From assembly GCF_000420085.1 (NCBI RefSeq), contig NZ_ATUG01000002.1:2352793-2416792 (forward strand): a stretch of 64,000 bases of DNA, given 5' to 3'. Under the pieces are notes generated by a model. The model saw only the letters and a program-made list of their open reading frames with translations, was not told the DNA's origin and did no database searches. This document shows, piece after piece, positions 44,943 through 54,252 of this stretch (position 1 is the stretch's first letter; each line of letters opens with the position of its first letter). Source of the DNA: Desulfospira joergensenii DSM 10085 (GTDB lineage: Bacteria; Desulfobacterota; Desulfobacteria; Desulfobacterales; Desulfobacteraceae). The position numbers and the translations under genes are program-made.

Positions 44943-45872
44943 TTGAAGGTGAGAAGATATGTTTACCCGCATCTCGGTGGGTTAGATTTGGGTGTTTTGC
45001 GAATTCGGGGTCATGGTCTAGGAAATCTCTTGTTTCCTTGGGCTCGTGCTACTATTGCAGCTCGCGATCATAATCTGATTCCCATTAATCCGACCTGGCC
45101 TCAGTTAAAGCCAGGTCATTTTATGCGTGGTGAAAGCGATTATCGAACGTATCGTAACCTGTTTCGCACTACCCCAGATTCTGTCACCGGTTTACATAAA
45201 CTATGGTTGCTTTGCACAGCAGTCCGGGAGTCTGAATTTGCACTGCAAAAATTCCCCCAAGAAAGGCGGAATAGATCTTCCATCGTCCAATTTGCAGGAA
45301 TGGATCAGATGTTTGAGCCTTTTTTGGAAGAGCATGCGTTTCTGAAAAAGAAACTGCTTGAAATCGTTTTGCCCGAACACACCAAAGGGATGGAAGGAGA
45401 TCACGTTGGAGGAATTGGAATACATGTCAGGCGTGGGGATTTTTGTATTGCCAACAGAAGTGTTGACATAACTTGGTATTGTGAGGTGGTTGAGGAACTG
45501 AAAAGAAAACTTGGGAAGAATGTCAGATTTAATGTGTTTACTGATGGAACTTCTGAGGAATTGGCACCATTACTTAAGAAGCCTGATGTACAAATGTATT
45601 CTTTTGGTTCGAGTATCGCGGATCTTTTGGCTTTAAGTTGCTCTGGCCTTCTGGTTGGATCGGCTGGATCTACATTCAGCATGTGGGCAGGTTATCTCGG
45701 ACAGATGCCTGCCGTTTGGCCCCGTCACAAAATTCATGAAAAAGGAAATGTTCCAAAACTTCTTTATAATCAACCACTTGCGGAGTGTGAATGGATGCCT
45801 GAAATGGAAATGAAATCCGATTTTATTGTTCAGGCCCGAAAGCATATTCGATCCAATCCAGTTAATACATAA
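44943..45872 (+). CDS. GT11-like (alpha-1,2-fucosyltransferase family) glycosyltransferase
   Basis: A 309-residue protein. GIHVRRGDF near residue 160 is the HxRRxD motif of alpha-1,2-fucosyltransferases (GT11), FNVFTDG follows, and SSIADLLALSCSGLLVGSAGSTFSMWAGYLG matches the second nucleotide-binding region. The N-terminus RGHGLGNLLFPWARA corresponds to the GGLGNQLFQ start of the family. Since no GDP-fucose pathway is fully evident, the donor may be another GDP-linked deoxy sugar made here. Its TAA stop coincides with the target duplication of the insertion sequence that follows. Confidence 0.78.
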   Translation: MKVRRYVYPHLGGLDLGVLRIRGHGLGNLLFPWARATIAARDHNLIPINPTWPQLKPGHFMRGESDYRTYRNLFRTTPDSVTGLHKLWLLCTAVRESEFALQKFPQERRNRSSIVQFAGMDQMFEPFLEEHAFLKKKLLEIVLPEHTKGMEGDHVGGIGIHVRRGDFCIANRSVDITWYCEVVEELKRKLGKNVRFNVFTDGTSEELAPLLKKPDVQMYSFGSSIADLLALSCSGLLVGSAGSTFSMWAGYLGQMPAVWPRHKIHEKGNVPKLLYNQPLAECEWMPEMEMKSDFIVQARKHIRSNPVNT

Positions 45873-47162
45873 GGGTTCCTCTAATAATCTCGTAAATTAT
45901 GTTGCAAAGTAGTCATTGTCATATTATCCAATTGTCAGGCATTGATTTAAAGAATTGACACCAGAAAAAGGGATAAAATTTTGCAGACAGGGCTTTTTGA
46001 CATCCACGATAGACTTGGCAAACTGGATAAAAACGAAGATCCGCTTGTTCAGCTTGATCGGCTTATAAACTGGGAGCGGTTTCGGCCGATGCTTGAACAA
46101 ATCCGAAAGAAAAAGACAAAAAGCAGCCCTGGTCCGAAATACTATGATGTTGTTTTGATGTTTAAGATTCTCGTCATCCAATCGCTTTATAATCTTTCTG
46201 ATGATGCCGTAGAGTTTCAAACCCTTGACAGGCTTTCGTTTATGCGTTTTCTTAATCTGAGCTTGGGAGATCGTGTCCCTGATTCCAAAACCATCTGGCT
46301 TTTCCGGGAACAGCTTACCAAAGCGAATCTGATTGAAATACTGTTTGCAGAATTCGACGCCTTCCTGAGAAGCAACGGTTATACAGCCAAGAAAGGACAG
46401 ATCGTAGACGCCAGTATCATTTCTTCTCCCAAGCAGCGGAACACACGTGATGAAAACCATGAGATCAAACAAGGCCAAGTCCCCAAAGATTGGAAGGCTG
46501 CTAAAAAGAGCCAGAAAGATACAGATGCTCGATGGACTATAAAGGGTGGCAAGAGATACTATGGTTATAAAAGCCATGTCTGCGTTGATGTTAAGAACAA
46601 GTTCATTCGAAGATATTCGGTCACAGAGGCTTCGATACATGACAGCAATGCGTTCGAAGATCTCCTGGATAATTCCAACAGCAGCCGGGATGTATATGCC
46701 GATTCTGCTAACAGATCGAAAGATTCTATAAAGCGACTTAAGCAGCAAGGGTATCGAGAGCATCTTCAGCGCAAAGGCAGCCGCCACAAGAAACTGACCG
46801 ATTGGGAAAAGCAAGGCAACAGAACCCGCTCCAGAATTCGTTCCCGAGTGGAGCATGTCTTTGGGATTCAAGCTATGACGGCCGGCAGTCTGATTCTCAG
46901 GACAATAGGCATTGTAAGAGCAAGGGTCAAAATCGGTCTCAGAAATTTGGCCTACAACATGAATCGATATAAGACTTTGGCTGAAAACGGGGTTTGAGCC
47001 CGTGATGGGTGAGAATATCGCCATTTGGCGGTTTCCTGTCCTTATGGGGAAGCTTCCTTCGACCCATTTTTCTGTGAAATTTTGACTCTGAAAATAAATT
47101 TTGCTCAAGTATGTCATGATTTCTCAAAAATTTAACTCAGCATCTGGTTATTCGAGGTGCCC
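45873..47162. mobile_element. IS5-family insertion sequence (about 1.3 kb)
   Basis: A 1290-bp element with imperfect 15-bp inverted ends: GGGTTCCTCTAATAA at 45873-45887 and TTATTCGAGGTGCCC at 47148-47162, 12 of 15 bases matching. A 4-bp direct repeat ATAA flanks it (45869-45872, 47163-47166). It carries one full-length transposase. It is a different subgroup from the two 0.84-kb elements. It landed between two glycosyltransferase genes of the locus without destroying either. Confidence 0.85.
45981..46997 (+). CDS. IS5-family transposase
   Basis: A 338-residue DDE transposase of the IS5 type. The N-terminal GLFDIHDRLGKLDKNEDP and DUF772 region (FKILVIQSLYNLSDDAVEFQ, PDSKTIWLFREQL) is followed by IVDASIISSPKQR (first Asp), SRDVYADSAN (second Asp) and RSRVEHVFG (Glu). 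All parts are intact and the element has ends and a target duplication, so it may be active. The start is a TTG. A long open frame on the opposite strand is only a shadow of this gene. Confidence 0.93.
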   Translation: MQTGLFDIHDRLGKLDKNEDPLVQLDRLINWERFRPMLEQIRKKKTKSSPGPKYYDVVLMFKILVIQSLYNLSDDAVEFQTLDRLSFMRFLNLSLGDRVPDSKTIWLFREQLTKANLIEILFAEFDAFLRSNGYTAKKGQIVDASIISSPKQRNTRDENHEIKQGQVPKDWKAAKKSQKDTDARWTIKGGKRYYGYKSHVCVDVKNKFIRRYSVTEASIHDSNAFEDLLDNSNSSRDVYADSANRSKDSIKRLKQQGYREHLQRKGSRHKKLTDWEKQGNRTRSRIRSRVEHVFGIQAMTAGSLILRTIGIVRARVKIGLRNLAYNMNRYKTLAENGV

Positions 47163-47187
47163 ATAATACGAATAAATAAGGACAAAA

Positions 47188-48363
47188 TTGCGCTCGTTAA
47201 TAAAAAGAGATGAAAAAGTAGCAATTGTATATCATTTTTTTGCTCACTATCGGGCCCCGGTATTTAAAGAATTGCTTAAAAACGAACATCTGTCTTTTGT
47301 TTTTTATGGTGACATAAAAGATCCCGGAGGAAAGGGAGTAAAACCATGGAACAACTTGATAGGTAAATCTTATTTTATTCAGACGCCTACCAAAATGCTT
47401 ATGGGGAAATTGTTATTTCAAAAGGGGTTAATCCAATTGGCGCTGAATAAAAAAATTCGCCAAATTATATATCTTGGGAATCCCTACCATATTTTGACCT
47501 GGATTTCAGTGATTTTGGCAAGGATAACAGGGAAACAGGTGTTTTTCTGGACCCATGGATGGATCAGGCAGGACCGAGGAATCAAAAAATTAATCAGGAA
47601 TACATTTTTTCATTTGAGTCCGACGATGTTTCTTTATGGACAGAGAGCCAAGAAAATAGGCGTGAAAAATGGTTTCAAACCAGAGAACCTTTATGTTATT
47701 TACAATAGCTTGAATTATAAGGAACATAAGAAATTACGGCAAAATATATCTTTCAAAAAGATTGAGTCAATTCGCAATAATCTTTTTAAAACCGGCCATT
47801 ATCCCATGGTTGTCTGCATTGGCAGACTGATAACTGCCCGGAAATTAGATCTTTTGTTTGATGCTTCAGAATATCTTGGAAAGGCAGGGCATAAAATAAA
47901 TATTCTGATAATTGGTGACGGCCCCGAACGCAAGAAGTTAGAATCGCGGGCGAGAAGCCAAAAGATTTCAGTGAATTTTTATGGGGCCTGTTATAATGAA
48001 AATGTTTTGTCAAAGCTTATTATGGCGGCTAATTTAGTAGTCATGCCTGGTAAAATCGGCTTGACTGCAATCCATGCACTCAGTTACGGCATTCCTGTAA
48101 TAAGCCACAATAACCCAGATCAACAGATGCCGGAGTGGGAAGCCATAAAACCGGGTTTCAATGGAGATGTTTTTGAACAAGACGATTTCAGAAGCTTGGC
48201 GCAGGTAATTAAGAAGTGGACCAGGACCGAGTTTGTACATGAATCGGTAAACAGAAAATGTTTTCAGATCGTTGATCAATACTATAATCCAGAATATCAG
48301 GTAAAAATAATTGAAAAGGCATTGATAGAAGGCCGGCAGACGGTGTTTCAGAACCCTAAGTAG
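47188..48363 (+). CDS. Glycosyltransferase family 4 protein
   Basis: A 391-residue GT-B enzyme. VAIVYHFFAHYRAPVFKEL is the acceptor-side start, VVCIGRLITARKLDLLFDA and LIIGDGPERKKLE are GT4 landmarks, and VVMPGKIGLTAIHALSYGIPVI is the second nucleotide-binding region (Gly replaces the first Glu of E-x7-E). It starts with TTG after an AAGGA. The insertion sequence ends 25 bp upstream. Sugar specificity is unknown. Confidence 0.8.
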   Translation: MRSLIKRDEKVAIVYHFFAHYRAPVFKELLKNEHLSFVFYGDIKDPGGKGVKPWNNLIGKSYFIQTPTKMLMGKLLFQKGLIQLALNKKIRQIIYLGNPYHILTWISVILARITGKQVFFWTHGWIRQDRGIKKLIRNTFFHLSPTMFLYGQRAKKIGVKNGFKPENLYVIYNSLNYKEHKKLRQNISFKKIESIRNNLFKTGHYPMVVCIGRLITARKLDLLFDASEYLGKAGHKINILIIGDGPERKKLESRARSQKISVNFYGACYNENVLSKLIMAANLVVMPGKIGLTAIHALSYGIPVISHNNPDQQMPEWEAIKPGFNGDVFEQDDFRSLAQVIKKWTRTEFVHESVNRKCFQIVDQYYNPEYQVKIIEKALIEGRQTVFQNPK

Positions 48364-48374
48364 ATTGATTTTTT

Positions 48375-48959
48375 ATGTTTGGAGCAGGTTATCGTCAGAT
48401 GGATGTTAATATCTTAAAGCGATTAGCCAAAATGTTGCGTATGAAGCTAATCCTTGCATTTAAATATAAAGTGAAAAGCGCAGGAAAAGGGTTTTATGTT
48501 GGCAGGAGGGTTCACATACGCAAAGAATGCCTTGAAGCGCAGGATTATGTTTTTATTGGTTCAAAATGTCGAATTGCCTCTCGGACGAAGCTTGGAAATT
48601 TTGTAATGCTTGCCTCGGGTGTCTCTCTTGTTGGAGGGGACCACCGAATGGATCGGAGAGGGGTCCCTATGATATTTTCCGGTCGTGGGGTTAATAGACC
48701 CATTATTGTAGAAGATGATGTTTGGGTGGGGCATGGAACTGTTATTATGCACGGTGTTACCATTGGCGAAGGTGCTATTGTAGCAGCAGGTTCTATAGTT
48801 ACCCACAATGTCAACCCTTATACGATTGTAGGTGGGAATCCTGCAAAAGAAATTCGTAGACGCTTTTCAAGTGAAGTCGAAAAAGAGGAACATCGTGCAA
48901 AGTTAAAGACGTATCGAGAAGATCGAAAGTTGTGGTTTCACCCTTATGAGATAGAATAA
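48375..48959 (+). CDS. Hexapeptide-repeat acyltransferase
   Basis: A 194-residue left-handed beta-helix protein. The C-terminal repeats include VEDDVWVGHGTVIMHGVTIGEGAIVAAGSIVTHNV and end with VGGNPAKEIRRRF, the standard acetyl-CoA-binding end of CysE/WbbJ-like O-acetyltransferases. The DHR motif (GGDHRMD) supplies the catalytic His region. It probably O-acetylates a sugar of the repeat unit. It lies 11 bp behind the GT4 gene. Confidence 0.82.
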   Translation: MFGAGYRQMDVNILKRLAKMLRMKLILAFKYKVKSAGKGFYVGRRVHIRKECLEAQDYVFIGSKCRIASRTKLGNFVMLASGVSLVGGDHRMDRRGVPMIFSGRGVNRPIIVEDDVWVGHGTVIMHGVTIGEGAIVAAGSIVTHNVNPYTIVGGNPAKEIRRRFSSEVEKEEHRAKLKTYREDRKLWFHPYEIE

Positions 48960-48980
48960 TTCTGCAGGAGATAATAAACA

Positions 48981-51131
48981 TTGATAAGACAAGTTTTACA
49001 AAATCTAAAGACAGGAGAAACCATTGTAGAAGAATCTCCCTATCCTCAGGTAAAAGAGGGAACATTGTTAATCGATACAAAATGTTCTCTGATATCGGCT
49101 GGAACAGAACGAATGCTTGTAGATTTTGGTAGGGCCTCATACATTGATAAAGCGCGTCAGCAACCTGAAAAAGTAAAGATGGTTTTGGAGAAAATAAAGA
49201 CGACTGGACTGATGACAACCATCGACGCCGTCCGTTCTAAGTTGGATCAACCGATTGCAATAGGATATTCAAATGTTGGGGTTGTACATGAAGTGGGAAA
49301 TACTGTCGCCGAATTTAAAAAGGGTGATCGAGTTGTATCCAATGGGCGGCACGCCGACGTTGTTGTTGTTCCTAAAAACCTGTGTGCAAAGATTCCGGAT
49401 GACGTGGACGATGAAACAGCCGCATTTACAGTTGTTGCCAGTATAGGATTGCAGGGGATTCGCCTGGCAAATCCAACAATTGGTGAAACAGTAGTCGTCA
49501 TAGGGGTTGGTTTGATCGGACTGATTATTGTTCAGTTGCTTCGTGCAAATGGGTGTCGTGTTCTTTCCGTTGATTTTGATGATTTTAAACTTGATTTGGC
49601 AAGAAAATTTGGTTCAGACGTTTGTAACCCTGGAAAAGGTGAGGATCCAATATCTGCCGGTATGAGTTTCAGCAGAGGAAAAGGAGTAGATGCAGTAATC
49701 ATCGCAGCGGCCACAAAGGCAACAGATCCAATAACGCAAGCTGCTAGAATGAGCAGGAAACGCGGCCGGATCGTTCTGGTTGGCGTTACTGGGCTTGAGC
49801 TAAATCGGGCAGACTTTTACGAAAAAGAATTGAGTTTCCAGGTTTCCTGTTCTTATGGACCCGGGCGATATGACCCCAAATATGAAGATCAGGGATTGGA
49901 CTATCCAATGGGTTTTGTCCGGTGGACTGAACAGCGCAATTTCGAGGCGATATTGGATTTGATGTCCAGCAGGAAATTGGATATGAAACCGTTGATCTCC
50001 CATCGGTTTGATTTTGATGATGCTCCCAAAGCCTATGATGTGCTGAGTGAAGGTAATAATATTCTCGGGATATTAATGAGGTATGAAGAAAGTTTAAAGG
50101 GAGGTTGCCATAAAGAAGTTTTAATAGATAAAATTTTTGAGTTTGATCGGCAAAAGCCTGTTGTCTCATTTATTGGGGCTGGCAATTACGCTTCTAGAAT
50201 TTTAATCCCCGCTTTTAAGGATGCTGATGCTCAACTACACACAATAGTCACCCTTGGAGGAACGAATGGTGTGGTTAATGCAAGAAAAGCAGGTTTTTTG
50301 AAAGCCACTTCCGATTCTGAAAAATTGTTTGCAGATAAGGATGTCAATACAATCATAGTTGCTACGCGGCACGATTCTCATGCCAGTTATGTTTGCAAAG
50401 CATTAGGTGCAGGTAAAAATGTATTTGTAGAAAAACCCTTATGCCTAAACAAAAACGAATTAAAGAGAATCAAAAATATCTATTTTGAGAAACAATCCGA
50501 TAAATCCGTAATTCATGTGCCGCGCTTAATGGTTGGCTTTAATCGGAGATTTTCTCCTCATACTCAGAAAATAAAATCGCTACTGGAATCAATCAATGAA
50601 CCCAAATCATTTATTATGACAATGAATGCCGGTAAAATTCCTGTCGAACATTGGACTCAAGATATTTTAGTTGGTGGGGGACGGATTATAGGAGAAGCAT
50701 GTCATTATGTAGACTTAATGCGTTATTTAGCAGGTGCGTCAATAGTGTCATTTAAAGCTATACGGATGGGAAATGCCCCAGGTATAGATGTTTTAGAAGA
50801 TAAAGCCGCAATCCTTTTAGGATTTGCAGATGGCTCCTTTGGCACTATAAATTATCTTGCCAATGGGGCAAACAGCTTTCCAAAGGAAAGGATAGAAGTT
50901 TTTGTGGAAGGCAGAGTTCTACAACTGGATAATTTTTGTAGATTAAAAGCATTTGGCTGGCCGGGTTTTAAAAAAATGAATCTTTTTAGGCAGGATAAAG
51001 GACAAAAAAAATGTCCGGAAGTTTTTTTAAAGGCTATTGAACATGGCGATCCTAGTCCAATTCCCGCTCAAGAAATTTTTGAGGTTGCTGAGGTCAGTAT
51101 CAATATAGTCAATGCTTTAAGGGCGCAGTGA
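48981..51131 (+). CDS. Two-domain oxidoreductase (MDR dehydrogenase fused to Gfo/Idh/MocA)
   Basis: A 716-residue fusion. Residues about 1-370 are a medium-chain dehydrogenase (CSLISAGTERMLVDFGRAS, the Rossmann motif VIGVGLIGL). Residues about 385-716 are a Gfo/Idh/MocA oxidoreductase (FIGAGNYASRILIPAF, then EKPLCLNKNEL and GEACHYVDLMRYL). Such fusions typically stand next to a heparinase-like protein and a GT4 in polysaccharide loci, as here. The reaction is not established. It might oxidise and reduce a sugar via a 3-keto intermediate. Start is TTG behind a GGAG. Confidence 0.88.
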   Translation: MIRQVLQNLKTGETIVEESPYPQVKEGTLLIDTKCSLISAGTERMLVDFGRASYIDKARQQPEKVKMVLEKIKTTGLMTTIDAVRSKLDQPIAIGYSNVGVVHEVGNTVAEFKKGDRVVSNGRHADVVVVPKNLCAKIPDDVDDETAAFTVVASIGLQGIRLANPTIGETVVVIGVGLIGLIIVQLLRANGCRVLSVDFDDFKLDLARKFGSDVCNPGKGEDPISAGMSFSRGKGVDAVIIAAATKATDPITQAARMSRKRGRIVLVGVTGLELNRADFYEKELSFQVSCSYGPGRYDPKYEDQGLDYPMGFVRWTEQRNFEAILDLMSSRKLDMKPLISHRFDFDDAPKAYDVLSEGNNILGILMRYEESLKGGCHKEVLIDKIFEFDRQKPVVSFIGAGNYASRILIPAFKDADAQLHTIVTLGGTNGVVNARKAGFLKATSDSEKLFADKDVNTIIVATRHDSHASYVCKALGAGKNVFVEKPLCLNKNELKRIKNIYFEKQSDKSVIHVPRLMVGFNRRFSPHTQKIKSLLESINEPKSFIMTMNAGKIPVEHWTQDILVGGGRIIGEACHYVDLMRYLAGASIVSFKAIRMGNAPGIDVLEDKAAILLGFADGSFGTINYLANGANSFPKERIEVFVEGRVLQLDNFCRLKAFGWPGFKKMNLFRQDKGQKKCPEVFLKAIEHGDPSPIPAQEIFEVAEVSINIVNALRAQ

Positions 51132-51145
51132 GGTGACGATACAAA

Positions 51146-52984
51146 ATGAGCGTTAGGATTAAAGTCAAAGCCTATGCTAATTTGGGTTTGAGAAATATTA
51201 TTTCGGTCCTTTTGCATCGGCTTGGGTTGAAAATTGGACTGCATCCTGTATTGTTCGTAAAAACAGAACTCAGCGGAACTAAATTTTTTAAACGCCCGAA
51301 GCAAGTTGACAAAGAATTAAAGTCCTCTTCGATAATGGAGAATCATCTTCTCTATTTTGGTTGGTACTATGCACCAATGGGTAAAACCAGCCCTGACTGG
51401 GGATATAATCCGTTCAATCAAAAAAGACTTGACTCCTTTCAACAACCTTGGTGGCGCCTTTCTGACTTTAACTTGAATATTGGCGATATAAAGACTGTCT
51501 GGGAGCCTTCCCGCTTTAACTGGGTATTACCAATGGTTAAGCAGGTTATGGCAGGAAACAAGACGTCTTTGAGAACAATGAATACGTGGATTTCTGATTG
51601 GTGCAGATCAAATCCTGCATACATGGGGCCTAATTGGAAATGTGGTCAGGAGACTTCAATTCGTGTGCTGATGTTGGCAATTGCTGCAAGAACTCTCGAC
51701 CAAGATAACGACACATGCCCGGATTTGGTTAAATTGATAGAAGGACATCTACTCAGGATTATTCCAACTTTGTCATATGCGAAAGCCCAGGATAATAATC
51801 ATGCAGTTTCAGAAGCTGTGGCATTATTCATTGGTGGCGGGTGGTGTTATAAAAATGGGATAGAAAAGGGTAAAGGGTGGGAAAAAAGCGGAAAACAATT
51901 GTTGGAAGATCGAGTAAAGCATCTCATTGAGAATGACGGCAGTTTTAGTCAATATTCCTCTAACTATCATAGAATGCTGTTGGACTTGCTATGCATTGTT
52001 GAGTTATGGCGCAGGTGGCAAAAAAAAGAAAAGTTTTCATATAGTTTTTACAAGAAAGCTAAGGCAGCTGTATTCTGGTTATACTCAATAGTGGATATTG
52101 AGAGCGGTGACGCGCCGAATCTTGGTGCCAACGACGGCGCATGGTTAGTAAACTGGGGAGAAACTGATTATCGCGATTTCCGCCCTACAATACAACTATC
52201 CATGAACTTGTTTGAAGGTAAAAACGCCTACAAATATAATGCCCTTGGGGATTTTTATAGAGATTACCTGGAGCTTGAGAAAACAGAATCTTGTGTCAGC
52301 AAACCGTCTTCGAAACAATTTTGTGACGGTGGTTATATGGTAATGCGAAAGTTTAATTGTTTTGTTTTATTTCGTTATCCTAATTATCGTTTCCGCCCGA
52401 GGCACTGTGATGCCCTGCATATTGATTTTTGGTATGATGCTGTAAATGTATTACCTGATTCAGGCACATACAGTTACAATACTGGTGAACCATGGCAATC
52501 GTATTTTTCAAGCACAAGTGCGCACAACACAATACAATTTGATGACCGAGAACAAATGCCGGCTGTAAGCAGGTTCCTTCGCGGTGAATGGCTGAAAACC
52601 TCTACTCTTAATCCTTTAAAGGAGGTAGGTGATACGATGACTGGAGGCGCTGGCTATTGTGATTGGAAAGGAGCGTTTCATCATCGAAAGGTATCTTTAA
52701 GTGCAGATGGTATGACGATATTGGATCAAGTGAGTGGCTTTAGACACAAAGCCATATTAAGGTGGCGTTTGAGTTCTGAGATGGACTGGAAAATAAACGG
52801 TACGAAGGTTCGTAATGATTTATTTTCTTTCAAAATTTCTTCGAATATTCCAATTTCCAGATGTGAGATCGTTGAAGGTTGGCAATCTCTATACTACATG
52901 AAAAAGTCAAACCTGCCTGTTTTAGAAATTGAGATAAATGAGCCTGGTGCAATAACTTCTGCTTTTTCAATAAAAAGATGCTAA
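51146..52984 (+). CDS. Heparinase II/III-like protein
   Basis: A 612-residue protein. The N-terminal (alpha/alpha)-toroid half includes FNWVLPMVKQ, NWKCGQETSIRVLML and AQDNNHAVSEAVALFIGG, with the Asn-His pair at the lyase active site. The C-terminal beta-sandwich half includes FRPRHCDALHIDFWYDAVNVLPDSGTYSYN and TSAHNTIQFDDREQM, with further conserved His residues. No signal peptide is visible. In biosynthesis loci such proteins are thought to edit or modify uronic-acid-containing chains. It follows the two-domain oxidoreductase by 14 bp. Confidence 0.83.
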   Translation: MSVRIKVKAYANLGLRNIISVLLHRLGLKIGLHPVLFVKTELSGTKFFKRPKQVDKELKSSSIMENHLLYFGWYYAPMGKTSPDWGYNPFNQKRLDSFQQPWWRLSDFNLNIGDIKTVWEPSRFNWVLPMVKQVMAGNKTSLRTMNTWISDWCRSNPAYMGPNWKCGQETSIRVLMLAIAARTLDQDNDTCPDLVKLIEGHLLRIIPTLSYAKAQDNNHAVSEAVALFIGGGWCYKNGIEKGKGWEKSGKQLLEDRVKHLIENDGSFSQYSSNYHRMLLDLLCIVELWRRWQKKEKFSYSFYKKAKAAVFWLYSIVDIESGDAPNLGANDGAWLVNWGETDYRDFRPTIQLSMNLFEGKNAYKYNALGDFYRDYLELEKTESCVSKPSSKQFCDGGYMVMRKFNCFVLFRYPNYRFRPRHCDALHIDFWYDAVNVLPDSGTYSYNTGEPWQSYFSSTSAHNTIQFDDREQMPAVSRFLRGEWLKTSTLNPLKEVGDTMTGGAGYCDWKGAFHHRKVSLSADGMTILDQVSGFRHKAILRWRLSSEMDWKINGTKVRNDLFSFKISSNIPISRCEIVEGWQSLYYMKKSNLPVLEIEINEPGAITSAFSIKRC

Positions 52985-53000
52985 AGGACAAAGCTTACAA

Positions 53001-54200
53001 ATGAGACATGTCCTCATTATAAACCACAATGCAGGGTCTATTCATCATGGCCCCAATTTCAGGTCGTATTATGTCGCGCGAGCACTAATTAAAAGGGGAG
53101 TCGATGTAACCATTGTAAGTTCAAGTTTCAGTCACAAACTAAACAAATTACCTAGGGTAAAAGATAAATACCACAGGGAGAATTTAGACGGCATCAATAT
53201 GATCTGGCTCAAAACTCCAAAATACAAGTCCAATATCGAGCGGTTATGGAACTACATTTGTTTTGCGTATAGACTAAGGGTACTTCACGATTTGATTCCC
53301 GGATCTGTTGATACTGTCATATGTTCTTCGCCCCCCCCTTTCTGGATATGGCTATCAAGGAGATTAGCAAATAAATTCAATGCAAAATTGATTTTTGAAT
53401 CTAGAGATTTATGGCCGGATGTTATTTTGGAAACCAAACGAACGGCTTTCTTAAATCCAGTCGTCTGGGTAATGATTTTTGCCGAAAGATACGCGTATAA
53501 AAATTCTGATATTGTTGTGGCAGTGAATAGTGGAGTTCAATCGACAATGGAAAAGAGAGGGTTGGGCAAAGGAAAATTCAGAGCAATACAAAATGGGGTT
53601 GTACTCGACTCAACTGATCAATCCCGTGACCTCTCCTTGCAGACTAAAGAAAAATTGCCTCGCCATGAATGTTTTATGGTGGGATATGCGGGTAGTTTAA
53701 GCAGAGTTTATGGCCTCGAGTATTTTATTGAAGCGGCAAAACAGCTGAAAGATAAGAATGTTTATTTTATTTTAGCCGGGACTGGAGCAGATGAAGAATA
53801 TTTGAGACGAAAAGCGGCTGATTTACCAAATGTTATTTTTGTGGGATGGGTACCTAAAAAGGAGCTGAATTCATTTTTACAATTGATGGATGTAACATAT
53901 GCTGGATTACTTGATTATCCCTCTTTTGCAATCGGCAGTGATAGCACAAAAGTGTTTGAATATATGAAAGCATGTCGTCCGGTTATTCATGCACTATGTT
54001 CGAAACATAGCGTTGTATTGGAATCCGGGTGCGGAGTTCATATTAAGCCAGAGGATTCGGCTTCAATTGCTGATGCAATATTAAAATTAAGACAGTGTAC
54101 TAAATCTGAAAGAGAAAGAATGGGATACTTAGGGTATCGATATTTACAAAATAATAGAACTTATGATGTTCTTGGCAGCAAATGGTTTGACATAATTTGA
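53001..54200 (+). CDS. Glycosyltransferase family 4 (WbuB/WcaI-like)
   Basis: A 399-residue GT-B enzyme. GSIHHGPNFRSYYVARAL is the acceptor-side loop, LIFESRDLWPDV a hallmark of WbuB-like enzymes, VGYAGSLSRVYGLEYFIEAA and FILAGTGADEEYLRR are GT4 landmarks, and DSTKVFEYMKACRPVI the second nucleotide-binding region. It is likely to transfer an amino-deoxy sugar early in repeat-unit assembly. Codons 111-113 include a run of eight C (53331-53338). Confidence 0.85.
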   Translation: MRHVLIINHNAGSIHHGPNFRSYYVARALIKRGVDVTIVSSSFSHKLNKLPRVKDKYHRENLDGINMIWLKTPKYKSNIERLWNYICFAYRLRVLHDLIPGSVDTVICSSPPPFWIWLSRRLANKFNAKLIFESRDLWPDVILETKRTAFLNPVVWVMIFAERYAYKNSDIVVAVNSGVQSTMEKRGLGKGKFRAIQNGVVLDSTDQSRDLSLQTKEKLPRHECFMVGYAGSLSRVYGLEYFIEAAKQLKDKNVYFILAGTGADEEYLRRKAADLPNVIFVGWVPKKELNSFLQLMDVTYAGLLDYPSFAIGSDSTKVFEYMKACRPVIHALCSKHSVVLESGCGVHIKPEDSASIADAILKLRQCTKSERERMGYLGYRYLQNNRTYDVLGSKWFDII

Positions 54201-54252
54201 ACTTCAATCGGTTTGTTTCCATCAGAGATTTAAAAGTGGAAGGGAATCTTAA

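Noticed and set aside
45924..47117. 397-codon open frame on the minus strand
   Set aside because: It lies fully opposite a transposase with intact catalytic motifs and has no ribosome-binding site or recognisable domain; it is a shadow frame.
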